Positions 22,573 to 29,543 of a stretch of DNA of 64,000 nucleotides are shown here, piece after piece (within the stretch, counting starts at the first letter, position 1; each line of letters starts with the position of its first letter). The notes below the pieces were generated by a model that saw only the letters and a list, made by a program, of their open reading frames with translations, did not search any database and was not told where the DNA came from. Both the position numbers and the translations under genes were made by a program. Origin of the DNA: Terriglobia bacterium (GTDB taxonomy: Bacteria > Acidobacteriota > Terriglobia > Terriglobales > Acidobacteriaceae); the NCBI GenBank assembly GCA_020073665.1, contig JAIQEU010000013.1, positions 124,001 through 188,000 of the forward strand, in the 5' to 3' direction.

Positions 22573-22776
22573 GCGACCCTGTGGCGCGGGCATTCTTGCG
22601 GCGAGAGATTCGTCCCGTTTCCCCCTCGTCTCAAGAACAATTCGCCCCACCTTCAAGTTATTGAAACTAAGTGTGTTACATCGGAGCTGACGATCGAAAT
22701 TGGCACGCTTCCCTAAGTGCCTGTTCTCCAGTGATCTTTCGGATACAACTCTCGGTCCGTTAGCGTCGGCAGGTGT

Positions 22777-22799
22777 GGCACACTTTCTCCCAGTGTGCC
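22777..22799 (+). other. Inverted repeat in the leader of the metallopeptidase gene
   Basis: GGCACACT (22777-22784) and AGTGTGCC (22792-22799) are perfectly complementary around a 7-base loop. There is no T-run, so it is more likely an operator or a leader hairpin than a terminator. It lies 36 bases before the preferred start of the next gene. Confidence 0.5.
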
Positions 22800-22835
22800 C
22801 GATTCAGCTTGGCGTCTGCTAGTCTCTCGAAGAAC

Positions 22836-23846
22836 GTGAACAACAACGGAAAAGTTCGGCCAGATTTTCAGGAGCTCCTCAGCAAGCCCATTCGCGAGTT
22901 GGGGCTGACGCTGGAGGGATCCCCGGTCGATCGCTTCGTGCAGCAGTTGTACCGCGAGCTTGACCGCAAGAAGCTGAAGAAGTTCCGGCCGAATTTCTAT
23001 CTCACTGACGAATGGGGCTGCCCGTCGGGGGAGCCGGTGATTGGGATTCCGTTTTATCTCGCCCGCCCCGACCTGGCGCTGCTGGAAAAAGAGATGAACG
23101 ATCTCGAGACCACGCGCGAGATCATGATGTACATCCGGCACGAAGCTGGCCACGCGTTCAACTACGCCTACAAGCTGCACCGCACGCCAGAGTGGAAACA
23201 GTTGTTTGGGCCGTTTCGCCGTCCCTATCGCGATAATTACCGGCCGGTGCCATTCTCGCGAAATTTTGTTCGCCATCTGGCCGGGTGGTACGCGCAGAAG
23301 CATCCCGACGAAGATTTTGCCGAAACTTTTGCGGTGTGGCTCACCCCGCGTTCGGCGTGGCGCAAGCGTTACCGCGGCTGGGGCGCAATGGCGAAGCTGC
23401 GCTACATGGACCGCATTGCGCTCGAGCTGGGCCACACCGACCCCGTTCGCCGGCGCGGCCGCACCGACATTACCGTCGATGAAATGGAATCCACCGTAGG
23501 CGAGTTCTATCGGCAGTCAGTAGCAGAAGCGATTCCGATTGCCGATTTGGCGCTGGACACCGACCTGGTAGACATTTTCAATGTTTCCAAGAGGCGCAAA
23601 GGCGCCACGCCGGCCGGCGACTTCCTGTACGCGCACCGCAAGGCCGTGGTCGATAAGATTGCGTACTGGTCCGGCGTTCAGCGTCCGCTGATTAAGCAAC
23701 TGGTTGAGGCCATCGGGAAGAGAATCGGAGAACTCGGACTGGTCGCCGATCGCAGCCGGGAATCGGAGCACCTGGCGGAAATCACCGTGTACGCTACCAC
23801 CCTGGCCATGAACTATATGACCCGGGGAAAATTTATTCAGCCATGA
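22836..23846 (+). CDS. Putative zinc metallopeptidase (Peptidase_Mx-like)
   Basis: The 336-residue protein carries HEAGH (His102, Glu103, His106), a zinc-protease motif, and a second conserved block HPDEDFAETFAVWL (Glu163) whose acidic residue could be the third zinc ligand. The spacing and the stretch between them (FGPFRRPYRDNY, then FVRHLAGWYAQ) recall the putative zinc-binding peptidase family Peptidase_Mx. No signal peptide is seen, so it should be cytoplasmic. I chose GTG at 22836; GTG at 22773 is in frame but would include a hairpin. It is followed after 94 bases by an ATP-grasp ligase on the same strand, which suggests a joint role in making or trimming a peptide-like product. Confidence 0.75.
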   Translation: MNNNGKVRPDFQELLSKPIRELGLTLEGSPVDRFVQQLYRELDRKKLKKFRPNFYLTDEWGCPSGEPVIGIPFYLARPDLALLEKEMNDLETTREIMMYIRHEAGHAFNYAYKLHRTPEWKQLFGPFRRPYRDNYRPVPFSRNFVRHLAGWYAQKHPDEDFAETFAVWLTPRSAWRKRYRGWGAMAKLRYMDRIALELGHTDPVRRRGRTDITVDEMESTVGEFYRQSVAEAIPIADLALDTDLVDIFNVSKRRKGATPAGDFLYAHRKAVVDKIAYWSGVQRPLIKQLVEAIGKRIGELGLVADRSRESEHLAEITVYATTLAMNYMTRGKFIQP

Positions 23847-23850
23847 GGAA

Positions 23851-23914
23851 CAGTCGTCCGTCATCCGTCGTCAGTCGTCCGCAAAGGCCGACGCCTCGCT
23901 TCGCTCGGAATCAC
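23851..23914. repeat. Period-7 tandem repeat, CAGTCGT family, followed by a TTCGCTCGG word
   Basis: Four units of seven bases start 4 bases after the metallopeptidase stop: CAGTCGT, CCGTCAT, CCGTCGT, CAGTCGT (23851-23878). After a short gap comes CTCGCTTCGCTCGGAATCAC at 23895-23914. The core TTCGCTCGG recurs at 29101-29120 next to another period-7 tract. Confidence 0.85.
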
Positions 23915-23940
23915 CGTGGGCGGGCAATTGGGAGGCCGCA

Positions 23941-25020
23941 ATGATCGGAGCAAAACTTAAGATTGCCGTGCTGTACGACGTCTGGGAAGAGGAAGATACC
24001 CCTCCCGAGCCGGTGGAGGAGAAAGCTGCGGCCAAGAAGTCGCGGAAGCCGGCGCGCCGGGAAAAGGAAGATCGCGAAGAAATTTTTGAGGCGCTGGAAA
24101 AGCTGGGCCACCAGCCGTTCTACCAGGTATTGGACGGCCGTCCGCAATCGCTCGCTGCCCTGGCCAAGTGCGGCGCCGACCTGGTGTTTAACCTGACCGA
24201 GTCGTTCAGCGGCGACGATACCATGGACATGAACATCGCCGCCTACCTGGACCTGGTTGATATGCGCTTTACAGGCGGCGGACCGCACGCATTTTTTCTG
24301 TCGCAAGACAAAGCCACTGCCAAGAAAATGTTTGCCTTCCACGGCATTCGAACTCCGTATTTCGCGACTTCGTACCGCGGCCGCATCGAGCACGCGCACG
24401 ACATAGCCTTCCCGCTAATCGTGAAGCCGCTGGCGGAAGATGGTTCCATCGGAATCGAAGCCAATGCCGTGGTGAACAGCGTTAAAGAACTGATGGAGCG
24501 GGTGGAGAGCATTGAAGACAACTTCGATTCTCCGGCGCTGATCGAGGAATACATTGAAGGCCGCGAAATCTACGCCGCCATTCTGGGCAGCTACGAGCAT
24601 GCCCACGCGCTGCCGCTGGTGGAGCTCGATTTTTCCCGCTTGCCGAAAGGCACCCCGAGAATTGCCAGCTGGGAAGTGAAGTTCGACAAGAGCACCGAGG
24701 CCCACCGCCTGACCAAGTCCGCGGTGGCGAAAGATCTGGACGAAGATACCACCCACCTGCTTTCGGAGACCGCGCTGGCGGCCTACCGCGCGCTCAAGCT
24801 GCGCGATTACGGCCGCATTGACATGCGTCTAACGGAGAAAGGCGAGGTGTACGTGATCGAAGCCAACCCCAACCCCTGGCTGGCCAGCAAGCACGAATTT
24901 GCCATGGCCGCGAGGGCATCCGGCCGGACCTATACCCAGTTGATCGGTGAAATCGTCGACCTGGCGATGGCGCGGTACATGAATCGCGATCGCGCGAAAC
25001 CCAACTTCCAGAAGGCCTGA
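23941..25020 (+). CDS. ATP-grasp ligase, D-Ala-D-Ala ligase-like
   Basis: The 359-residue protein matches the D-alanine-D-alanine ligase fold: an N-terminal domain (KIAVLYDVWEEED), then LVFNLTESFSGDD, SQDKATAKKMFAFHGI, the ATP-binding PLIVKPLAEDGSIGIE, ALIEEYIEGREIYAAI, and the metal-binding IDMRLTEKGEVYVIEANPNPWLA. An unusual basic insert (about 22-42, Lys/Arg/Ala-rich) sits early in the chain. D-Ala-D-Ala ligases proper lie in murein gene clusters; this one is paired with a metallopeptidase instead, so another amino-acid or peptide substrate is likely. ATG at 23941 follows GGGAGG. The family is clear; the substrate is not. Confidence 0.85.
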   Translation: MIGAKLKIAVLYDVWEEEDTPPEPVEEKAAAKKSRKPARREKEDREEIFEALEKLGHQPFYQVLDGRPQSLAALAKCGADLVFNLTESFSGDDTMDMNIAAYLDLVDMRFTGGGPHAFFLSQDKATAKKMFAFHGIRTPYFATSYRGRIEHAHDIAFPLIVKPLAEDGSIGIEANAVVNSVKELMERVESIEDNFDSPALIEEYIEGREIYAAILGSYEHAHALPLVELDFSRLPKGTPRIASWEVKFDKSTEAHRLTKSAVAKDLDEDTTHLLSETALAAYRALKLRDYGRIDMRLTEKGEVYVIEANPNPWLASKHEFAMAARASGRTYTQLIGEIVDLAMARYMNRDRAKPNFQKA

Positions 25021-25029
25021 TTGCGACCG

Positions 25030-26187
25030 CTATCGGTCGATCCCCGGGTCCCCGGGCATGGGATGAGATGCCTCGTCCGCGTGCGGCACCAGTTGCTGGT
25101 AGACGTAGGCGGGGACGTCGGTGTTCCAGTAGCCTGCGGTCTTGGCATAGCCCACGATTCCGAGGAACAAGGCAGCGATTCCCGCAGCCATGGCCCAGGC
25201 GGAGATTCGCCCCCGGTTTGGTACCTTGACGACCTGCGGCAACGACATCTGCAAAGCGCCTTGGGCTGGGCATACGGCTACGCACTCCAGGCATCCAGTA
25301 CACTCGGCCGACTTGATGGTTACCAGCCGGTCCACGGGCAGCGCCGAGGGACACGCTTTGGCGCACTTCGCGCAATCGATGCAGGCAGCAGCATCCCGGC
25401 GAATGCGCGTCGGGCTGAACAGCGACGTCAGGCCGAGCAGCGCGCCGTAAGGGCAGAGATAGCGGCACCAGAAGTTCTGCACCAGCACCGAAGCCAGCGC
25501 CAGAACGCCGATCACGAGGATGCCGGTCTGGCCGATGAAGCGGAAAAAGTTGAGCATCTTCACGTCGGCGATTACTCCATACGGGCTGCGCATGAAGCCT
25601 TCGATCGCATCCGCCGACATGCTCGAGACTGCCCACACGAAGAAGCCGAGCAACAGGTACTTCAGCCCGCGCAGCGGGATATCCAACCAGCGCGGCAGCT
25701 GAAAATTGCGCCGGAAGAGCTTGCGTCCGGCCCGACCCATGTATTCCGACACGGTGCCGACCGGGCACAGCCAGCTGCAGAATGATTTACGGAACAGAAA
25801 CGATATCGCGAGGAAAGTAATCAGCAGGAACATCGCGGCTGGATGCAGGCTGGGGACGTGTCCAGTCAGCAACCAGTACTTGAAGTTCATCATGCCCGCG
25901 ATGGGCAAGTAACCTTCCACCCCCGGGGGGCGCGTGGACGCGGGCGCCTGGCCGCCAGTCTCGAAATGACGGACCCAGAGATAGAACGTCCGCCCCAAGT
26001 AAAGGTTCCACAGCAGGAACCCGAATTGGAAACCGCGGCGCAGCGCCTGCGAGTAGTCGCGATCGGTGCGGCGAACCAGTTTCTTCTTCGGCTTGCCTGG
26101 CATTGGGGTTGGAGCCGCCGGGCGCAGAGTTGGCGGAAGCAGCGGGGGTAGTTCGGGGATGAAATCGGTATGAAGTTGAGTCGCCAT
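25030..26187 (-). CDS. NapH/NosR-type membrane polyferredoxin
   Basis: The 385-residue protein has about five membrane helices and two CP motifs typical of NapH, NosR and CcoG proteins: CSWLCPVG and CRYLCPYG. A cytoplasmic ferredoxin part has two [4Fe-4S] sites (CIDCAKCAKACPSALP and CTGCLECVAVCPAQGA). A last membrane helix follows. Such proteins carry electrons between quinol or soluble donors and a periplasmic enzyme, but no partner oxidoreductase is in the window. The Pro-rich N-terminus starts at ATG 26187; an upstream extension of the frame to 26436 is not coding. A CRP/FNR-like palindrome lies 48 bases upstream, which would fit control by oxygen or energy status. Confidence 0.88.
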   Translation of the reverse strand: MATQLHTDFIPELPPLLPPTLRPAAPTPMPGKPKKKLVRRTDRDYSQALRRGFQFGFLLWNLYLGRTFYLWVRHFETGGQAPASTRPPGVEGYLPIAGMMNFKYWLLTGHVPSLHPAAMFLLITFLAISFLFRKSFCSWLCPVGTVSEYMGRAGRKLFRRNFQLPRWLDIPLRGLKYLLLGFFVWAVSSMSADAIEGFMRSPYGVIADVKMLNFFRFIGQTGILVIGVLALASVLVQNFWCRYLCPYGALLGLTSLFSPTRIRRDAAACIDCAKCAKACPSALPVDRLVTIKSAECTGCLECVAVCPAQGALQMSLPQVVKVPNRGRISAWAMAAGIAALFLGIVGYAKTAGYWNTDVPAYVYQQLVPHADEASHPMPGDPGIDR

Positions 26188-26234
26188 GATGCTTTCCTGC
26201 AAACCAAAGCGTAAAGCACCGATCACAGCCAGGC

Positions 26235-26250
26235 TGTGACTTAGGTCACG
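26235..26250. promoter_or_regulatory. CRP/FNR-family-like palindrome between divergent genes
   Basis: TGTGA-N6-TCAC(G) matches the CRP consensus TGTGA-N6-TCACA except at the last base; the inner part, GTGACTTAGGTCAC (26236-26249), is built on perfect GTGAC/GTCAC arms. It lies 48 bases before the polyferredoxin start and about 110 before the cyclase start. The binding protein is unknown. Confidence 0.55.
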
Positions 26251-26361
26251 GCGGGAAAGCCGTAAGGCTGTCCCGGTAAGTGGCTGCCCGTTCAAGGGTT
26301 GTGGCGCAGCTGCGGAAAAGAAAGGTGCATCGGCGGGGAGGATTTTTGGTCTAATTCCAAC

Positions 26362-27018
26362 ATGATCCTCGATCTCAGCCACCGCCTGGAACCGGGCATG
26401 CCGTCGTATCCGGGACTGCCTGTGCCCAAGTTCCACACTTTCCTATCGCATGGCGATGCCGCCAGGCACGCACACTACGCGCCGGGAACCAGTTTTCAGA
26501 TTGCGTCCTTCGAGCTTGGCGGCAACACTGCCACCTATGTGGATGCGCCCTTCCATCGCTATCCTGATGGAGCTGACCTCGCCGATGTTCCCCTGGAGCG
26601 GCTGGCCGACCTGCCTGGTTTGCTGATTCCAGCACCCGAAGATGGCGCCATCGAAGCCAGAGTGTTCTCCGGATTTGCGGTCCGAGGAAAGGCGGTGCTG
26701 GTGCACACCACCTGGGCCCGGCATTGGGGCTCGGATGGCTATTTCCGCTCCGGCCCGTTTCTGACGGCGGCAGCCTGCGAGCACCTGGTCCATTTGGGGG
26801 CGGAGCTAGTGGGGATTGACTGCGCCAACATCGACAATATGCAGGACCTGGCACGCCCGGCTCATACCATCCTGCTGGCTGCGGGCATTCCGGTGGTGGA
26901 ACACCTGCGCGGGCTGGAGCAGTTAAGCGGACGCGATTTCCGCTTCTTCGCGGTGCCACCGGCCATTCGCGGCGGGACATCGTTTCCGGTGCGCGCGCTG
27001 GCGGTTTGTCAGGAATGA
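26362..27018 (+). CDS. Cyclase family protein (kynurenine formamidase-like)
   Basis: The 218-residue protein begins ILDLSHRLEPGMPSYPG, the typical start of the cyclase family (PF04199), and has the metal-site elements THVDAPFH-like YVDAPFHRYPDGAD and the later VGIDCANIDN. This family includes kynurenine formamidase and arylformamidases, which are manganese- or zinc-dependent amidohydrolases. No tryptophan degradation genes are nearby, so the substrate is unknown. The frame is open further upstream, but ATG at 26362 is where the family begins. It is divergent from the polyferredoxin gene and 46 bases before the transporter remnant. Confidence 0.85.
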   Translation: MILDLSHRLEPGMPSYPGLPVPKFHTFLSHGDAARHAHYAPGTSFQIASFELGGNTATYVDAPFHRYPDGADLADVPLERLADLPGLLIPAPEDGAIEARVFSGFAVRGKAVLVHTTWARHWGSDGYFRSGPFLTAAACEHLVHLGAELVGIDCANIDNMQDLARPAHTILLAAGIPVVEHLRGLEQLSGRDFRFFAVPPAIRGGTSFPVRALAVCQE

Positions 27019-27064
27019 ACAAGGCAACAGCCGCAAGCCGCTTTCCTGTGATACATCTTTATCC

Positions 27065-27792
27065 TTGGGCTTCGAACACGCAATCTTCCTCTTCATTGCC
27101 GGAGTTTTGGGCGGCGCGCTGAATGCAGTGGCGGGCGGCGGCAGCTTCATTGCCTTCCCGGCGCTGCTGTTCACGGGCGTGCCTGCGATTCCCGCCAATG
27201 CCACCAACACCGTGGCGCTGTGGACCGGGGTAACGGCCAGCGGTGGCGCGTTCCGCGACCGGCTCGACGTGCCGCGGCGGGTGATGGTGCCACTGCTGGT
27301 GGCCAGTTTTATCGGCGGGCTGGCGGGGGCATTCCTGCTGCTGAAGACTCCCGCCCACACCTTCATGAAAGTTCTGCCCTGGCTGATGCTGGGAGCGACC
27401 CTGCTGTTCATCTTCGGCAAACGGCTGGCGGGGAACCGCTCGTCGAGCGTGGCCCACGATGCCAGCACGGCGGCGATCACGGGAGCTACCCTGTTCGAAC
27501 TGCTGGTCGCGCGAACCTGGCCATGCTGGCGGCGGTCGGCATGACCGATATCCACGCCATGAACGCGCTGAAGAGTGTCCTGGGGATGACGATCAACGGC
27601 ATCGCCGTACTGGTGTTCATCGTCAAAGGCGCGGTGTACTGGCCGCAGGCGGTGGTCATGATCGCGGGCGCCGTGGTAGGCGGATATTTTGGCGCGCACT
27701 ATTCATTGAAGCTGCCGCAGGCCTGGGTGCGCTGGTTCGTCATCCTCACCGGAGCGGGCATGTCGCTGTACTTCTTCGTCAGGGCGTACTAG
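27065..27792 (+). pseudogene. TauE/SafE (TSUP) family transporter, frameshifted
   Basis: The first part (TTG at 27065, frame 2) encodes the N-terminal half of a TSUP permease: GVLGGALNAVAGGGSFIAFPALL, NTVALWTG, and further helices up to GATLFELLVA near 27510. The second half is in another frame (frame 1) to the stop at 27792: NLAMLAAVGMTDIHAMNALKS, then helices ending SLYFFVRAY. Around 27505-27525 the frame changes and the expected Gly-rich YGGYFGxG-like segment is missing, so there appears to be a deletion of about 30 bases that is not a multiple of three. TSUP proteins export sulfite, sulfonates or similar anions. As read, only a truncated 159-residue protein is made; an assembly error is the alternative. 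Confidence 0.82.
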
Positions 27793-27803
27793 GACAAAGA
27801 CGT

Positions 27804-27887
27804 CACGGATCTCTACGGATTTTCACGGATAAAACGCAATCAATAATTGTTGACTGTTTTGTCCGTGACAATCCTTGCAATCCGTGG
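27804..27887. repeat. Period-10 CACGGAT repeats forming a large inverted repeat / bidirectional terminator
   Basis: CGGAT recurs every ten bases at 27806, 27816 and 27826. The arm TCACGGATAAAAC (27823-27835) pairs at 12 of 13 positions with GTTTTGTCCGTGA (27856-27868) around a 20-base AT-rich loop, and the outer parts (27804-27822 and 27869-27887) also match imperfectly. It lies between two convergent genes, where a bidirectional terminator would be expected. Confidence 0.65.
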
Positions 27888-27896
27888 CCGATTTGT

Positions 27897-28370
27897 CTAA
27901 TGGATCGGCTCCGAGACGTGCTCGTGTACGATCAACCACTTGCCGTCTTGCTTGCCCCAGATGACGGTCCAGCGGAAGGTGGAGAGGTCGCGTTTGCCCG
28001 AGGTCTCGGTCATGTCGGACTTTACGGTTGCCGTTCCCCACACGTATTCCCCGGCGGGATGGATTTGAGCGTCATCGTTGACCGTGCAGGTTGCAGCTTT
28101 GACGTCGGCCAGCACGTTGCGGACGCCGTGGTCGTATTCCTCCCAGTTGTTGTACTTCAGCGGAGCAATGTCGAAGAAAGTGTGTTCACCCTTCGCGTAG
28201 AACTTCGCGGTATTGTCTGGGTTGAGTGTGGACCAGCCGTCCCAGATCTTCTGCATCAGGGCTTTATCGGGCATGGGGCCGCTGGCCATCTTCGCGGATT
28301 TTTTCTGGGCAGAGGCCGTGAGGCTAATTGCGAGAATACAAGTCAATATGGTCGAAAGACGCTTCGGCAT
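27897..28370 (-). CDS. Secreted SnoaL/DUF4440-like protein
   Basis: The 157-residue protein starts MPKRLSTILTCILAISLTASA, a signal peptide. The mature domain (DGWSTLNPDNTAKFYAKGEHTFFDIAPL...) and its end (FRWTVIWGKQDGKWLIVHEHVSEPI) follow the NTF2-like SnoaL/DUF4440 pattern: a helix pair, then a curved sheet ending in W..V.EH.S. Such domains bind small hydrophobic ligands or act as isomerases or hydrolases; the role of the exported ones is unknown. AGGAGG lies 7 bases before the ATG at 28370, making the start secure even though the frame is open to 28592. Confidence 0.87.
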   Translation of the reverse strand: MPKRLSTILTCILAISLTASAQKKSAKMASGPMPDKALMQKIWDGWSTLNPDNTAKFYAKGEHTFFDIAPLKYNNWEEYDHGVRNVLADVKAATCTVNDDAQIHPAGEYVWGTATVKSDMTETSGKRDLSTFRWTVIWGKQDGKWLIVHEHVSEPIH

Positions 28371-28432
28371 TAGGTTTCCTCCTGTTTTGGCGAGGCATTG
28401 TCGCATAAGCCCTCTGCGGTGAACAGTCGCGT

Positions 28433-28462
28433 TTGACCGATTTCCACAGCGCACGTTAAAAT
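28433..28462 (+). promoter_or_regulatory. Sigma-70-type promoter of the rplU operon
   Basis: TTGACC (28433-28438) and TAAAAT (28457-28462) are spaced by 18 bases. Each differs from the consensus by one base. The predicted leader before rplU is about 145 bases long. Confidence 0.6.
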
Positions 28463-28613
28463 ACTTGGGTTTGCCTGTACGCGCGGTTCCCCTCTGGAGC
28501 CGTCCGCCATCGTTGCCGAAAGCGCCGAGCGGAAACAGCAAGCACAGAGAAATCAGCAGGTTCCCCGGATCGCCCCTGGGTGCGACGGGCATTGTTTCAA
28601 CGGAGGCATACGT

Positions 28614-29084
28614 ATGTACGCGGTCATCCGCACGGGCGGCAAGCAGTACCGGGTGGCACCCGGCGATGTGATTCGAGTGGAGAGCCAGGCCACCGGTACC
28701 GACGGCAACATCGAGTTCAACGATGTGCTGGCCGTGTCAGGCGAAGCCGGCCAGATCGGCAAGCCGCAATCCGGCGCACGCGTGGTGGGCCAGGTGATGG
28801 AGCAGGGCCGCGCCGACAAGATTCTGGTCTTTCACTTCAAGCGCAAGAAGCAGTACAAGAAGCTGCGCGGGCATCGGCAGGCATTTACCGCGGTACGCAT
28901 CACCGAGGTGGCTTTTGACGGACAGAGTTTCAAGGCACCCGAACTCGCCAAGAAAGAGCCCAAGCCCAAGAAGGTGGCAGCGGCTGCGGAAGCCCATGCC
29001 GAGGTGAAGGCAAAAGGCGCCGCGAAGAAGAAAACCGCCAAGAAAGCGGCGGCCAAGAAGGCTGCGCCGAAAAAGAAGAAGTAG
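28614..29084 (+). CDS. rplU: Large-subunit ribosomal protein bL21 with long basic tail
   Basis: bL21 binds 23S rRNA in the large subunit. Residues 1-100 are typical (MYAVIRTGGKQYRVAPGD, KILVFHFKRKKQYKKLRGHRQ), ending at VRITEV, where most bL21 proteins end. Here about 56 further residues follow, made almost only of Lys, Ala, Pro and Glu (from KKEPKPKK to APKKKK), resembling a histone H1-like tail. The family length is usually about 103. The start is secure, with GGAGG 8 bases before the ATG. rpmA and obg follow on the same strand, the usual operon. Confidence 0.97.
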   Translation: MYAVIRTGGKQYRVAPGDVIRVESQATGTDGNIEFNDVLAVSGEAGQIGKPQSGARVVGQVMEQGRADKILVFHFKRKKQYKKLRGHRQAFTAVRITEVAFDGQSFKAPELAKKEPKPKKVAAAAEAHAEVKAKGAAKKKTAKKAAAKKAAPKKKK

Positions 29085-29100
29085 TAGGCGAGAACATCAG

Positions 29101-29166
29101 GTCTTTCGCTCGGGATGACAATTCTGAGTGGTTGGACTAGAAACTCGAAACCAGAAACTGGAAACT
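29101..29166 (+). repeat. TTCGCTCGG word and period-7 GAAACT repeat before rpmA
   Basis: The word at 29101-29120 contains TTCGCTCGGGATGACA. Four units of seven bases follow at 29139-29166: AGAAACT, CGAAACC, AGAAACT, GGAAACT. The repeat ends 5 bases before the rpmA start codon, so it occupies the ribosome-binding region. Confidence 0.88.
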
Positions 29167-29171
29167 AAGCT

Positions 29172-29435
29172 ATGGCACATAAAAAAGGACAAGGCACTTC
29201 ACGAAACGGGCGCGACTCTAACGCGCAGCGACTGGGCTTTAAGGCTTTTGGCGGACAACTCGTCCCCGGCGGGACGATCATTGTGCGTCAGCGCGGCACC
29301 AGGGTGAAGCCGGGGCTGAACGTCGGCCGCGGCAAGGACGACACGCTTTTCGCCAAGATCACTGGACGCATCAAGTTCCTGGACCGCGGTCAGATGGGCA
29401 AGTTCGTAATGATCGAGCCGGTAGAGGCGAAGTAA
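29172..29435 (+). CDS. rpmA: Large-subunit ribosomal protein bL27
   Basis: bL27 lies near the peptidyl transferase centre, its N-terminus reaching toward the tRNA ends. The 87-residue sequence begins [22 protein letters not shown], the near-invariant start of the family, without the cleavable N-terminal extension of Firmicutes. [26 protein letters not shown] and a short C-terminal end complete it. A normal Shine-Dalgarno sequence is missing; the bases before the ATG are a period-7 GAAACT repeat. It is the middle gene of rplU-rpmA-obg and is followed by a hairpin that may limit transcription into obg. Confidence 0.98.
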   Translation: MAHKKGQGTSRNGRDSNAQRLGFKAFGGQLVPGGTIIVRQRGTRVKPGLNVGRGKDDTLFAKITGRIKFLDRGQMGKFVMIEPVEAK

Positions 29436-29452
29436 GCGTCCCTAAGATTAAC

Positions 29453-29500
29453 GCCGCGGAGCATCCGCGGCTTCGGGCCTCGGCTTCGGCCGGGGCTTTT
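29453..29500 (+). terminator. Two hairpins and T-run between rpmA and obg
   Basis: GCCGCGG (29453-29459) pairs with CCGCGGC (29465-29471). A second stem, GCCTCGGC (29477-29484) with GCCGGGGC (29489-29496), closes a TTCG loop and is followed by TTTT. The second has the form of a rho-independent terminator or attenuator, which would reduce obg expression relative to the ribosomal protein genes. Confidence 0.65.
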
Positions 29501-29543
29501 GTGTTCGCGGCGGGTGTTCCCAACGACCCGCCGCCAGCCACTG

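Noticed and set aside
20380-22656. 758-codon minus-strand frame opposite gyrA
   Set aside because: It is the mirror of high-GC codon use in gyrA; the composition (His, Val, Gly, Asp-rich) and lack of any domain fit a shadow frame.
22773-22836. GTG at 22773 as the start of the metallopeptidase
   Set aside because: The extension has no ribosome-binding site, is not similar to the rest, and contains a perfect hairpin more fitting to a leader.
23851-23914. CRISPR-like array
   Set aside because: Units are only seven bases long and have no spacers; no cas genes were seen.
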